Positions 12,641 through 24,487 are shown, counted from the stretch's first letter. The stretch is 64,000 nt of DNA from Morella rubra (GCA_003952965.2 CM025855.1:35721025-35785024), one strand, 5' to 3'. Notes: a model not told the origin generated them from the sequence alone. A program made the numbers and translations.

Positions 12641-12950
12641 GCTCTGATACCACGTAGAAAGAATGCAAATGGAAAAATTTGAGAGAATTCTGTGTATTTC
12701 AATGTATATAGAAGGGCACCAGAATTCTAGTGACTCTGATAACGTGTAGAAAGAATGCAAGCGGAAAAATTTGAGAAAATTATGTGTATTTCAATATGTA
12801 TAGAATTGTACTATTTATAGGTGAAGAGGCCATAGAAGAAAAGGAATGCAATAATTACATAATAATTACAAAATGGAAAGAATAAATTAAAATCATCTAA
12901 TTGCTAAACTTAAGGATTACTCAAGAATGATGCCCAAGTAATGAGATATA
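12641..12950 (-). mobile_element. Remnant of a Copia 5' LTR and primer binding site
   Basis: GCTCTGATACCA at 12641-12652 is the complement of the initiator-Met tRNA primer site TGGTATCAGAGC. To its right lies LTR-like sequence, and on the minus strand a TATA-like CCTATAAATAG is present at about 12810. The LTR/primer junction occurs twice, about 90 bp apart (GTAGAAAGAATGCAA at about 12653 and 12746), with a degenerate second primer site. No retroelement coding sequence remains. Confidence 0.6.
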
Positions 12951-15010
12951 TAATATATCTATGAGATATATGAACAGTACGTATTACCAAGATATATAAC
13001 TAAATTAGATGATGAAAAGGTCTGCCTTTGCTTACCAAAATTATGAAATTAGATGCATGTTTTGACATTGACATTTGACTGCAAAATTTTAGATTACCTG
13101 TCGAAATATTTATCAACAACCAGCCTGCCGGCAGCCAGCAATTCCTGTTTAAGGTGTACGCTTCGAGGGAATCAGGTCATGTTTCCAGGATATAGAGCAG
13201 CTAGGTACGTAAGTCTAATATACGTTAACGCTGAAGCCTGAAGGTACGTACTCTAATGCGTTTCAAAACTCAATCAAATATATATATAATTTATATTATG
13301 AATTAATCTATACACGAAAATTTGTTTATCTTCATATACAAGATATGTATCTGTACGTATTTATCCAATAGAAATAAATCAGATGTGCAGAAAAAACTCG
13401 AAACATGCATTAAGGTCATCCCTAAAGCATTAAGTACGCAGCAGGTGCCACTGGCCGTTTAGTATATATTATAGTACGTTAATTACCACTGAGATCCTGT
13501 TACTAACCAAGCCTTGGAACCCCCAGTCGGGGTAAATGCGTACAGACAGAATTAATTTGCTTTATTTTTTCTTTAATTTCCTCCGTGCGTACGTACTATG
13601 TCATATATATATATATTATATGATCACTATGGTACTTCATGAACTAGCGCTTTGTCTCGATCTGTCTCTCCAACCGGGTTATACGGTCGGTGCAATTGTT
13701 TAACGTACAGAAAACTGATGATCTGTACTGTTTTATTTGAGAGTACATGTAGATGTAGTACAAAAGAGGGGAAGATTTTACAAGGCAAATATTGCTGCAT
13801 GTAAGCTTTTTGCCTACGATCGAAGACTTGGACGAAAAAAATATCTTGGATTTAAAATCGCATCTATAAACTCTACCCCGCCCACAGTAGAGTCACCCAT
13901 TTCAAATTTAAGAGGAATTATTTCCTAGCCATAAGAGGCTTTACAGTGTGCAAGGATTCTGTGCATAGTCATGAAAAGCAACATTAGTAATTTAAAGATA
14001 TAAATTTAACATTCTAAAATTGACCAATTTAATTAGAGGAGGGTATGATCACGAAGATATGAAATACTTCCTCACGCATGATATCATATATAATTAATAT
14101 CATACTTTTAAAAGGGCTTTCACATGATAGATGATATATATATATATATATATGCAACCCGGTGGCGATAGCTTGAATTTAAGTCAATTGATAAGAAGCA
14201 CTTAAAGAACAACTTGTGAATGTAGAAATGGGGTCAAATTAGAAAATTAGAGTGAAAAGTAATATAGCCAATTCAGTCCATTTTATGAATCCTCGTACTG
14301 ATCTTGAGTCAAGGACGGTGTAATTTGAGCCACTTTTGGCGTGTCTGCCTGTCAACTGCTACAACAAAGAGATCCATCATGCCAAAAAGAAATGTGTTTT
14401 AGGAAAAACAAGACCCGCAGAAATTACACGTACCTCAAGAATCTGCTTGGGGAGTACGAAAATTAAACATGGCCACCAACTTTGCTTGCACACAAAACAT
14501 CGATAATGTCGTACCTATATAGAGGTGTGCAAATTGTAGGTGCATGGGAGACAACGTGGGGGATTCTACGTAATCTTCTTACCTACAAGTCTTCCGCACG
14601 AGGAATAGTAGTGGTTTGAACCAAACCGTTTGGTCATGCTTGTAGAGCAGTTCTCGTGTATCATGTTCCGCAGGCCTAATCCTAACCTGGCCCAACTGCT
14701 TGGGCTTCTGATCGAAGGAAGCTGCTTCGTGCAGATTGCGACGCATGGAAGCATTAAAAAGTGATGCATGGACTGATTCATCCATCGAGGACAGGGACCT
14801 GCATGTTGCGGCAAAGCGCACACAGAGCGGTACAATGAAGGAAAGAATAAACTTATCGAACCTGCACCTCAATCAATTAATTAAAAATCACGCTTTGCCA
14901 CCTTCCACCCATTTAGCTTAGAAAAAAAAAAGTTGATTAAAAATCCAATGCTTCTGGCACTAGCTAGCATCTTCAGTGGAGAGACAGAGAAGATTGGACC
15001 TATCTAATAC
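12951..15010. other. Intergenic, AT-rich, no gene recognised
   Basis: Contains an AT microsatellite at about 14133-14153. The segment 14566-14872 is less AT-rich and open for about 97 codons on the minus strand, with another open frame on the plus strand. I recognise neither, and it could be an eroded gene fragment. No RNA gene was seen. Confidence 0.4.
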
Positions 15011-15230
15011 ATAAGAGAAATCTAAAAATTACTGACTAAATTTTAATGAGATTTTAAAAACATGCCTAGATTCTTATAATGGACAAATCATTGTCTTAGT
15101 TTAGGTCACGCTGGCAAACTCACTTTTGTTGTTACTGGTTATATTTTCTTCCAAATTTCTAAGGAAATTAATGATGTAGCATCTCACGCGTCAATATATG
15201 GTTATGTAGTATACTACGTGTCTTAAAATA

Positions 15231-15266
15231 AAATAAATAATAATAATAATAATAATAATAATAATT
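15231..15266 (+). repeat. (AAT)n microsatellite
   Basis: About twelve AAT units lie between the outer left arm and the inner MITE. Confidence 0.9.
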
Positions 15267-15310
15267 AAATAAAAAAATATTGAACCATAAAAAGATATTA
15301 TAGTTTTATT

Positions 15311-15830
15311 TGGAGTTAATTATAATTTTCTCCCTTGAATTAGCACTCTATTCTCAAAAATTCCCTTAAATTATAACTTGTTATAACTCATCCCCTCGAT
15401 CTACATTTACCGTTACGATTCAATCCTCCACCCATATTTTTCTGTTATGTGAGACATTTTTCATCCCAAATGAACAACATGTGGGACTTTTTTTGCGCAA
15501 AAATATCAAATTGCCTACACCCGTTGCTTTTTAAATTTCAGTGCCATTTCCAAAAAGAAAATCGAATTTGGGCAAATTTGCGTTGGGAGGCAAAACCACA
15601 GCTTTCTAGAGCTAGGTAAGAAAGGGAGAGACAATTTGGTATTTTCGCACAATAAGGGTCCTGCGTGTTGCTTACATGTGATAAAAAGCATTGCACATAA
15701 TGGAAAACCTGGGTGGGAGACTGAATCGTAACAGTAAACGTAGATTGAGGGGGTGAGTTGTAATGAGTCATAGTTTATAGGGTTTTTAAAAATGAGGTGC
15801 TAATTCGAAGGAGAAAATTGTAATTAATCC
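15311..15830. mobile_element. Inner palindromic MITE nested in the outer element
   Basis: Arms of about 200 bp (15314 to about 15520 and about 15625-15830) fold on each other. The end TTAATTATAATTTTCTCCC pairs with the complement of GGAGAAAATTGTAATTAA, and GCGCAAAAATATCAAATTG (about 15495-15513) pairs with CAATTTGGTATTTTCGCAC (about 15632-15650). The loop is about 105 bp. The element is non-coding. Confidence 0.8.
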
Positions 15831-16113
15831 TTTTATTTATTTTAGTGGCATACCACATAACCACATATTAACACTTGACATACTACATCATCAATTCTCT
15901 TAGAGATCAAGCCAGCAATGTGATGAAATGTACTTACCCGAAAAAAAAAAACATGTGATGAAATGAATGAGTTTGTAAATGTGGACTAAATCCAATCATT
16001 GATTTTTTAATTTTAGAAATATGGGCAATTTTTTAAAAATCTCATAAAAATTAATGTAGTAGTTTTAAATTTCTCAACAAAAAACTACACCAAGTTATCA
16101 CCAGAAAATAAAG

Positions 16114-17037
16114 TATGCTTTGCGATATGGTGTTAAGGGTACTGAGCAATGGCTCAGATTTACTCTTTAAACTTTAATGGTTGAGATTTTGCCATGTCAA
16201 TTAAAATTTTTAACCCAAGCCCAACCCATTTACCCACCCATTCAGCTGTGACCCACTCGCGTAGAAAGACAAATGCGTATGAGAAAAAAACCCAGATTTT
16301 CGTCTTCCTCCTTGTCTTCCTCGCCAAAAAACCCTCATTTTCGTCTCTGCAGCTCCTCGCCAGATTTCGTCCCACATGTTTAATGCTCTTATTAGTCATT
16401 AAGCCTATGATCACGGCAAAATGAGTGCATGGCTATAAAAAAATTATGGCTTGATCATTTAAGTTTTCAAAAACGGATGAAAAGGTTAATGAAATTAATG
16501 ACTCTACATGGTTATAAGGCCGGCCGTTGTTTGAAGAAAATGTCCGCCCACGAAATTAATGAGTCTACATGGTTACATGGTCACTAACAATAAGACTATA
16601 ACCACCGCAGCCACTTACTGTGAGGCCGGCTGTTGTTTGAAGAAAATGACGAACCATGCCAGTCCATGGTTAGAATAATTAAGACAGAAATTAATAAATA
16701 ATATCAATGCAGTATTGCTTATATTTGCTTTTAGAATTAAATTCTACAAGCGGAAAGCAAGGCGAGGAACACAGTTACACAGCTAACTTACAGATCAGGC
16801 GAGACGAAAATGAGGGTTTTCTGGCGAGGAAGACAAGGAGGAAGACGAAAATCTGGGTTTTTTTTCTCATACGCATTTGTCTTTCTACGCGAGTGGGTCA
16901 CAGCTGAATGGGTGGGTAAACGGGTCGGGCTTGGGATAAAAATTTTAATTGACATGGCTAAATCTCAGCCATTAATTTTTATAAAGAGTAAATCTGAGCC
17001 ATTGCTCAGTACCCTCAGCACCATATCGCAAAGCATA
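16114..17037. mobile_element. Large inverted-repeat element with 235-bp arms
   Basis: The left arm 16114-16346 and right arm 16802-17037 are long, highly similar reverse complements: TATGCTTTGCGATATGG at the left end pairs with CCATATCGCAAAGCATA at the right, and GACCCACTCGCGTAGAAAG pairs with CTTTCTACGCGAGTGGGTC. The 455-bp spacer contains direct repeats around GGCCGGC(C/T)GTTGTTTGAAG (about 16517 and 16623). Long arms suggest a Mutator-like or foldback element. A gene fragment starts only about 60 bp beyond the right arm. Confidence 0.85.
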
Positions 17038-17116
17038 GTAACCGATCCCATTTCTTCTCTGCTTTGTTTTCTCTTCTTAATTTTTGCTTCTAGGAATGTT
17101 GGTCCGGAGGAGGGTG

Positions 17117-17236
17117 ATGACCTAGAGGAGGGTGGCTAAGTCCCTTCAGGCTCTTGTGGCCCATGGCTTGCTCTTCTCCTTCACTCTCTTGCTTGCGCTC
17201 AAGCTTCAAAACGTCGTGCCTTATTCGTGGTGGTTC
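17117..17236 (+). pseudogene. First exon of a TMEM185-like / RING membrane protein, with an early stop
   Basis: The frame from the ATG at 17117 reads Met-Thr-stop and then RRVAKSLQALVAHGLL, a hydrophobic stretch and PYSWW. In plant 'transmembrane Fragile-X-F-associated' proteins (TMEM185 domain plus C-terminal C3HC4 RING; Arabidopsis At1g68820 and At1g73950, from memory) the N-terminus is M-(T/S)-W-RRV-(A/G)-KSLQAL, so the TAG at 17123-17125 replaces the conserved Trp codon TGG. A donor-like GTAATT follows at 17237. The next expected exons were not found in the following 1.7 kb. It is either a captured fragment or a truncated duplicate. Confidence 0.7.
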
Positions 17237-18304
17237 GTAATTTTTTTTCATTGCTTTTGTCTGTCAAGTTTGATTTTTGTTATGTTAGATGAATATTTGC
17301 TTTGCTATAAGTTTTCCACTGGAAAAGTGGAAGAAAAGGCAAGAGAATTTAAGTTCTTGGGACAGCTATTAGAAGTTAGAAACCTGTTTGCGTTCTCTGG
17401 ATAGTACCCATTTTTCTTGTTCTTTATTCTTTTTGGTACATTTTATATGGAGACCTGAACATACCCAATTTTATGAGTTTGTTATTTATTCTTTGGCTTC
17501 CTTGCTGGGTTTAAATTATGTATATCAAATGTTTTCGAGAATTGAGTTGCCCAGAAAAATTTCAGGTGAAGACTTGTGGGTTGTGTATAAAAATGTTACA
17601 TTTCTTATTGTTTTGTCGTTAATTCTTGCATTGACTTCATAGATTTTGATGTATTTACTTTTCTCTTAAAATTTCGTTTGGACTGATTGTTGCTAAAATA
17701 TTGTGGAAAATATGATCTAATGTCTCGGAAAGAGCTCTGTATATTGGGTGTGCTAGCTTAAGTGGTAGTGGTCCTTGTTGCATTTGGGTCTGTTTTGGTT
17801 GCCGAGGTAGGAAGGCAAATTTTGGTATTTCCGTTTTATGTAGGTCTAATTTTTAACCACTCAGCAAATAGGTATAGATATTACCCTGTAACCGTAAACC
17901 TTTTTTTTTTTTTTTTGCCTTGTAATTTATTTCATTTGTGTGATAAGTTATTGGTACTAGACGTGTATATGGGGTCTTTGAGGTGGAAATTTAAGCTTTT
18001 TGATGCATTTTAAGTTTTGCTTTGTGGGGTTTAAGGCTGATTTAAGACAAGTTTTGATAGTTTGGTTGTGATGGCTTCCTCAGACATCAATTTCATTGCG
18101 GTTATACTATCACTTTTTAGGATTATAGTTTATGCTATTGAACAGTTTCTGTGATTGTAATTGTTGGGTTATCGTTCCTCTTAGCTATCTTCGTTATTTT
18201 TCTTCTTTTGCTTGTATTGTATAGAAATTCTTGCTTTTCATTTTTACAGCAAATCTGAAGGTTTGTTATGTGCTTAACTGGTTTAATATCTCTATGTCAA
18301 GCAG

Positions 18305-18700
18305 GGAGTTTTCCAAGGATCGGGAATTTGGGTGGGAAGTGAGTAGCGGGCTTGATGTTCCTTCCATGAATTGAAATCTGTATGTCTTTTCCATTGTCCT
18401 AATTTCCCTTTGTCCTTATTATGGTTGAAAGACTTGCACTAATACCAACTGCCTTATTGGATTAAGCTTCATTTTTTTTTTTTTATTGCTTCTGTTTATT
18501 CTGCTGTTTGCTTGTAGGAGAAATCTTCCAGTAGACCAAGCAGAAGGAGTTCTTCAAGCACTTTGCCTGCAAGCATTAGGACAGGTGCAAAATTGGTTCT
18601 TTGGATTGCCTTAATTGATGAACTCTTGGGACATTTATTTCTATTTCTCATGTGATATTTGTTTTCAATTACAGGAATTCAAAAGGACATTAATGTGTAA
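18305..18700 (+). CDS. Candidate three-exon gene 3' end, unidentified
   Basis: Three short segments can be joined with GT-AG borders and matching phases: 18305-18338 (reads EFSKDREFGWE), 18518-18584 (a Ser/Arg-rich stretch starting EKSSSRPSRRSS) and 18675-18700 (ends IQKDINV then stop). Acceptors CAG, TAG and CAG and donors GTGAGT and GTGCAA are present. I do not recognise the protein. It does not match the body of the TMEM185/RING family whose first exon lies 1.1 kb upstream, so the region may be a chimeric capture. It could also be chance; the total is only about 42 codons. Confidence 0.3.
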
Positions 18701-18959
18701 AAGGAGGAAGATTTTAATTGGTCCTTGCCTATTGTGTTATATTTGAATATTTTAGTTGGTTTTGACTATTGTTATTTTATATTATAAACTTGTTACTTTT
18801 TAGATTATTTGTAGAGATTCTTGTGTTTGTTGTAAAATGTTATTAATCAATGATGAAGTATATTTTTTTTATTATCCTTGTTTTTTAAGCTTTTACATCT
18901 AATGAATTATAGTTATTAAAATAAATTTGTATTACCAATTAAAAAAGCATGTATAGGAA

Positions 18960-19349
18960 AAAATTAGTGGTGTTTTAAAAATACTGGCACATACCAAAAA
19001 AAAAATGCTGCAAAACAAAAAACTGGCATAGGTTTTTAGCGGTGGTCACAAAATGTTGTTGTAGATATATAAATGCAAAAAAAAATTGAGCTATAAATGC
19101 TGCTAAAGACCTGTAGCAGCATTTTAGGGAAACGCTGCTAAAAAATTCAAAAAATCGCTTTAGGTCTTTAACGGCGATCATGATTGTTGCTAAGTGATCG
19201 CTGCTATAGGTCGTCATTTTCACCAGCGGTCGCAAAAATCAGCGCTAAAACCTATCCCGACAGAAATGTAGAGGCACGACTGCCACTAAAAAAATGCTGC
19301 TAAAACCTATAACAGCGTTTTTTTGGCAAAGACCTGTTTTTTTGTAGTG
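18960..19349 (+). mobile_element. 3' end of a second CACTA-like element
   Basis: The segment ends in CTGTTTTTTTGTAGTG (19334-19349), a CACTA-type right end. It is preceded by repeated, imperfectly inverted GCTGCTAAAACCTAT and AGCGGTGGTCAC motifs, as usual in subterminal regions of non-autonomous CACTA elements. No matching CACTACAAAAAAA left end was found upstream, so the left boundary is arbitrary; it could include the gene fragments at 17.1-18.7 kb. Confidence 0.6.
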
Positions 19350-19569
19350 CTTTCTAGGGGTGAAAACTAACCCCTCGGTTCAGTTTTCAGCCCCAACCAA
19401 GAGGGGTTCAGTTCTTGTAAACTCCCAACCGACAGCCGAACCGCCAGTTGGGAGAACCAGCCTAGCCGACCAGGTTCGGTGGTCGGCCCGGTTCGATCGA
19501 CAATATGAGAATAGCCTTCTCCAAGGCTTCAAAGGGAGAAATACAAAATAAAAAATAAAAAATAAAAAA

Positions 19570-20066
19570 GGTCATTGTTTGCCTCATAAGTATGCATCAA
19601 TTGCATTTGCGACCCCTTAACTTTCAAAACTGCGATTTACGTCCTCTAAGTATGAAACATTTGCAATGTTTGTCCACAATCAAAATTTTCCGTTAAACTT
19701 GACGGAATTTGGCATTAAAATGACCGAAATGCCCTCAAAATAATTTTAAAAATAAATAAATATTGGAGAAATAAATTAAAAATATATATAAATTACTGAA
19801 ATAGAGTTTCAATAGTTTTATTTAAATGATATTACCTTTTTTAATATCATTTTTTTTTATTTTTAAATGAATTTTTAATATTTTTAGTAATTTTTTCTTT
19901 TAGGGTTATTTTGGTCATTTTAATGCCGAATTCCATCAATTATAACGAAAATTTTAACTGTGGACGAACATTGCAAATGTTTCATACTTATAGGATGTAA
20001 ATCGCAGTTTTTAAAATTAAGGGGCATGAAATGCAATTGACGTAAACTTATGGGCGAACAATGACA
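19570..20066. mobile_element. MITE copy 1, nested in the hAT-like element
   Basis: The left arm (19570 to about 19740, GGTCATTGTTTGCC...) and right arm (about 19900-20066, ...GGGCGAACAATGAC) are reverse complements, including GCGATTTACGTCC against GGATGTAAATCGC. The interior is AT-rich. The interior and inner arms match the element at 22532-23262 in opposite orientation. Confidence 0.8.
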
Positions 20067-20500
20067 TTTCCCCAAAAAAAATTATCACAGATGACTCTGG
20101 ATAGACGTAAGGTTGCTACACACCAAAATCCTAACCTTGTCCTTGTGACCTCGCCAATGGAACATAAAAAAGCAGCTTAAAAGGTACAAAAAGAGCTCGG
20201 AAAAGATCAAATTACTGATGACAGGAAAATCAAGAACCACAATCAACTACCAACAACCACCAAAAATAGCCACAATCAACCACTAACAACCATCCACAAT
20301 CAACCACTAAAAGAGAGAGAGAGAGGAAAATTGTAAATCTGGAAAAAAACGAGCCACAATCAACTACTAGAAGTCTAGATCTGTGTTGCAGCGCTGCTAG
20401 TGCGATGTAGATCTGCCCCTTCTTCAAGTGCTCTGAAGCTGTTCTGGAGGGGTTGGAGGCGGAGAAAACGGCATCGTACAAGGAGCTGCGGTGGGGGCAT

Positions 20501-20543
20501 GAGAGAGAGAGAGAGAGAAAGAGAAAAAGAGGGCCGACGGGGC

Positions 20544-20586
<43 letters not shown>
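20501..20586 (+). repeat. (GA)n microsatellites
   Basis: Two GA runs (about 20501-20518 and 20545-20586) are separated by a GC-rich spacer. Open frames across them are low-complexity artefacts. Confidence 0.9.
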
Positions 20587-20591
<5 letters not shown>

Positions 20592-20904
20592 TGACGTTGG
20601 CAGTGGTCATGAGCTGCGGTGGGCGGCAGTGGTCTCAATAATTTGAAGGAAACTCAAAAGGAGGGGGCGTCGGGAGGAAGCTGGGAAAAAAAAACTTTGA
20701 AATACCCTTAATACCCTTGGTTCGGTTTGGCTCACTATTCTGGGTTTCCAAAATCATGGGCCGAATAGACCGAGTCGGTTCTAAATATTTTTGCGCCGAC
20801 CACCGAACCGGACTAGTCCAAAACCGGCCGCCCCAATCTGTTTCGGGCCAGTTTGGGTCAGCCCGATCGATTTTGGCCCAATCGTGTTCAGCCCTAGTGC
20901 TTTG

Positions 20905-22531
20905 CTTCTTGCATAATCCTCATGTCTTGGGGCCTGTGTAATCCTCACGTCTTACAAAAATTAGGTAATTATTAGACTAAAGGCCTTAAAAATAACTTCA
21001 AATGTTAGTAGCACCTAAGCATTAGGCCAACTTCTTGGGATTATTATTAAGTTTTTTGCATTGTTGTTAAGAAAAAGAAATAAATGCGAGGAAGGGGAGA
21101 GGGGAGATTGGGCTTAGGGCTTCGCTGCCCATTTTTAAAAAGAACATAGTCTTGTCATGTGGCTTTTTTAATGATGTGGCGCCTACATGGATGCCTGGCA
21201 TAGTTAGGGAGGGTGTCATTGGGTGTCCAGTCAACACAGTAAACATGTGTCGAGCTATTGAATGTTTTCTATGCATCTGTTTGGATGGACAAACAAACTT
21301 GTCTCGTTTGGGTGATTCCAGAGATTAATTTGTGCAATCTAGAACTACATGTACTAAATTATTACAAAGTGAAACTACAAAAACTGTTCGAGTAATTAGG
21401 CCTTTTTTTTTTTTTTTTTTTTTTTGTGTTTTGCATTCTAGCTACTATTATTTGTCCTTTTGGGAGTTGGAACAGGAAGGTATGAGTGACTACTCCTTTT
21501 GCTTTTGTTTATTTAGTGTAGATATTTGGCCTGTGTATGTGGTTCTTATTCTTGAAGGATGAAAAGGGTTGTTGTGCTACTCTCTCATACAGTGGTCTGT
21601 GGTCAATTCTGTTGTATGTGGCTGTCACTACAACCAATTTTACATTTGGTGACGAATTTAAGACAGTGGCACGCCTCTAAGCAGGCCGGCAAAGCAAAGA
21701 CCAAAGAGGAAATGCCCAAGGCTTATGATGAAAAGGAATCAGCCCGCAGGCTCACACACTGGGCTTCTGGTTCGGTGGACCACCTGCTCATTCAAGGGCC
21801 CGGGCATGATTTGGTTCGGTGGTCCACCTGCACTTATAGAAAATGTTGATTTTGTCAAACCCTTATAGAAGTATTGGACGCTTTTCATCAAAAACCGAAG
21901 ATCCACAATAGCTTTTTGCCAGAGTCAAAACCTAGAAGTTAACAATATCTTTAGTTCCTTATTTTTTTTTCTTCTTAACAGTAAAAAGGCTTTGAGTAGT
22001 GTTTATGGAAAAGCAAAAGCAAGGTGAAACAGTCCTAAGCCTGATGATAACCAAGCACCACTACGGTACTAAAAAGAACTCGCATGGAACTGATTAAAAT
22101 CTCCTAATCTATCACATCAGATTACTTTTAAAAATACCGAAAGAAAAAAAAAATATATGTAAAAATACCGAAAGAAAAAAAAAATTATATGTATAATCTG
22201 AAGGACTGAACCAGGAAAAATGATTGGTTTCAATTTATACGGTATCAGGTGGCCCCATTATGGAATGATAAGGATGTTTGAATTGACCAAAAATTAAAGA
22301 GTTTGTCTGCACGTAGATCTAGAAAATTATACCTCTGTTTTTTTTTTTCTTCTAATGATTTTATACTTTGTTTGTAAATCAAATTTTTTTTCTTTTGAAA
22401 ATTTTAGTAATGTTGTGGCAATTGAGACAGATTAAAGTTTTTGCGAATTATGTGAGAAAGTTATTAATAAAAAATAGAGTTTTACCAGAATTGGTAAGAG
22501 AGTGAAGAGACCCATAATTTGAATAATTTTT
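20905..22531. other. Intergenic stretch, no gene recognised
   Basis: Contains a T-run of about 22 bases at 21404-21425 and a near-duplicate GGTTCGGTGG(A/T)CCACCTGC at about 21769 and 21812. No conserved coding sequence. Confidence 0.4.
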
Positions 22532-23262
22532 GGAGTAATATCATACTTCATATTTTGCCCCTTAATTATGAGTCAATTACAATTTTACCCCCCTAATTAT
22601 GAAAACTGCGATTTGCGTCCTTTAACTTTCGAAAATCATCAATGTATGCCTCCCGTCCAAATCAATCGTTAAGTCAGACGAAAATACATGTAAAAAAATT
22701 GACCAAAATGACCCTCTAAGACAAACATGGCGTTTGTATTTAAAATTTTAATCACTCTAAAATTTAACCATAGCAAAATAACTACACAAAATTATCACTC
22801 TTCACTTTTTCACTAACTCCAACACGAATAAATATAAAAAAATCATTTAAATCATCTCTCTCTTCACTTTTTTCACTAGCTCCAACACCTCAAAATTTTA
22901 ACCACTCCAAAATTTTACAAATAAACACCATGAAAAGTACTAAAAATATTTTTAAAAAATCATTAAAAATAAAAAAAAAATATAAAATGGTATTATTTTT
23001 TAAATAAAAATATTAAAACTCTATTTCAGTAAACTATATATATTTTTATTTTATTTCTCAAATATTTATTTATTTTTTGAAATTGTCTTGGAGAGCATTT
23101 CATTCATTTTACATGTATTTTCATCTGACTTAACGGCTAATTTGTACGATAGCTTATATTGATGATTTTTGAAAGTTAAAAAACGTAAATTGCCATTTTC
23201 ATAGTTAGGAAGCAAGTTTGCAATTAACCCACAGTTAGGGGGCGAAAATGACACTATCCCTA
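22532..23262. mobile_element. MITE copy 2, same family as the one at 19570-20066
   Basis: The arms (22532 to about 22725 and about 23085-23262) are reverse complements: TTTTGCCCCTTAATTATG pairs with CAGTTAGGGGGCGAAAA, and AACTTTCGAAAATCATCAAT with ATTGATGATTTTTGAAAGTT. The interior (about 22980-23090), read on the minus strand, matches the interior of copy 1, including CTGAAATAGAGTTT. No coding sequence. Confidence 0.75.
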
Positions 23263-24487
23263 TTTATATATATATATATTGTAATTTAAAGAGATATTTA
23301 AAAGGGAGAGAGATGATTTTAAATTTTTTTCATTATAATTCTGTTATCAAAATTTTGAGTTAGTTATATTTAGAAACTAAAACATGCCATTGATTTCACG
23401 ATTTTCAGTTAGAATCCGGATCGAATACGACGTGGTTGACGGCCGTGACGCCGTCCAAGGGGAAAATGTTATCTGAATAGCCTAGCCAATGGCCGTCCAG
23501 AAACCAGACAGACAATTACGAGTTGATGGAACCACGTCAGGTCTAGTTTCCATCCTAAACGATATGGGAAGAATACAAGATATTCGAAAAGTAGACTAGG
23601 CCGAAGTATATATATATATATTAGAGGAAACAATAAAGCTTCTAATAAAATATATAAAAACGAATATTGCCTATATCTCCCGTATTATTTTTACGATACC
23701 CGGAAAGATGAATGATGGTGATAGAGTGTATATATTTTTTAGTACTGCACTCTTTTTGGTAGGAATTAAATAAGTATTCTTTCTTTTTGGGCAGATTAAA
23801 TAAGTATTGATCTTTTTCATAGAAATTAAATAAGTATTCACTGTGGAGGGGATTCGGCTTTAGTAGGCTTTTCGGGGATTGCCACCTTAATTAACCCGAT
23901 AAAATAAGTCTATACAATCTTGTCTATTTTCCAAATTTTTCGAGAAGAAAAGCTTATATTATATTTATAATATTTGTATATTTTTTTGTCTGAATCTTCA
24001 AAGGTGCCAAAGTCCCATTTGCGTAATGATATTTCAAAATTTCAAACTGGTAGGTACTTAGGATATTTTTCCTCCTAAAATATTTTCTGTGAAATATGAA
24101 TATGTCAATACAATATGAATTAGGTGGGACATCTGGTTTAAAACATGATGACATATATGAACTAGTTTGAGAGATAAGATTTTCTCTCACACTTATAAAT
24201 TAACTACTAGCTCCGAATTTCTCAACACAACTCTCCGAACTCTCTTTTGATTGAGACATTTTTTTTTTTTATTGTTGTTTTTCAAATCCTCCCATAGATC
24301 TTCTTCTCCGAGTATATATAATATTACCAAAAGAAAACAAACAAAAACAGAAAAAAGTGGATCTCACGTTGGTGTATATACGAAATTTGTTTTTCCTATC
24401 AGACCATACAATATATATGCAACAACACTTGAGTGTTGAAGACAAGCATGCAGAAGCAACAAGTGAAATTTTATGCTTGATAGGAAG
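23263..24487. other. Intergenic stretch, AT-rich
   Basis: Short AT repeats at about 23268-23279 and 23608-23621. AAATAAGTATT recurs three times at about 23767-23840. No gene recognised. Confidence 0.4.

Larger units (their letters stand above)
15014..16076. mobile_element. Outer palindromic inverted-repeat element (MITE-like)
   Basis: The left arm (15014 to about 15235) and right arm (about 15836-16076) are imperfect reverse complements along their length. For example GAGAAATCTAAAAATTAC pairs with the complement of the sequence ending at 16076, and AATATATGGTTATGTAGTAT pairs with the region at 15845-15875. The middle is taken up by a second, unrelated palindrome, so this element was inserted first. 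No coding sequence and no clear target duplication. Confidence 0.7.
19355..20896. mobile_element. Non-autonomous hAT-like element (1.54 kb)
   Basis: It starts TAGGGGTGAAAAC and ends GTTCAGCCCTA, typical hAT-like short inverted ends. The flanks are GTGCTTTC (19347-19354) and GTGCTTTG (20897-20904), an 8-bp target duplication with one mismatch. Both subterminal parts are rich in AACCGA/TCGGTT motifs. It carries a nested MITE (19570-20066) and a GA microsatellite. The left target site overlaps the last bases of the CACTA end, so it landed exactly at that terminus. No transposase is encoded. Confidence 0.75.

Noticed and set aside
20375-20641. Open frames over the GA runs on both strands
   Set aside because: Low-complexity Ser/Leu or Arg/Glu translations of a microsatellite inside a transposon.
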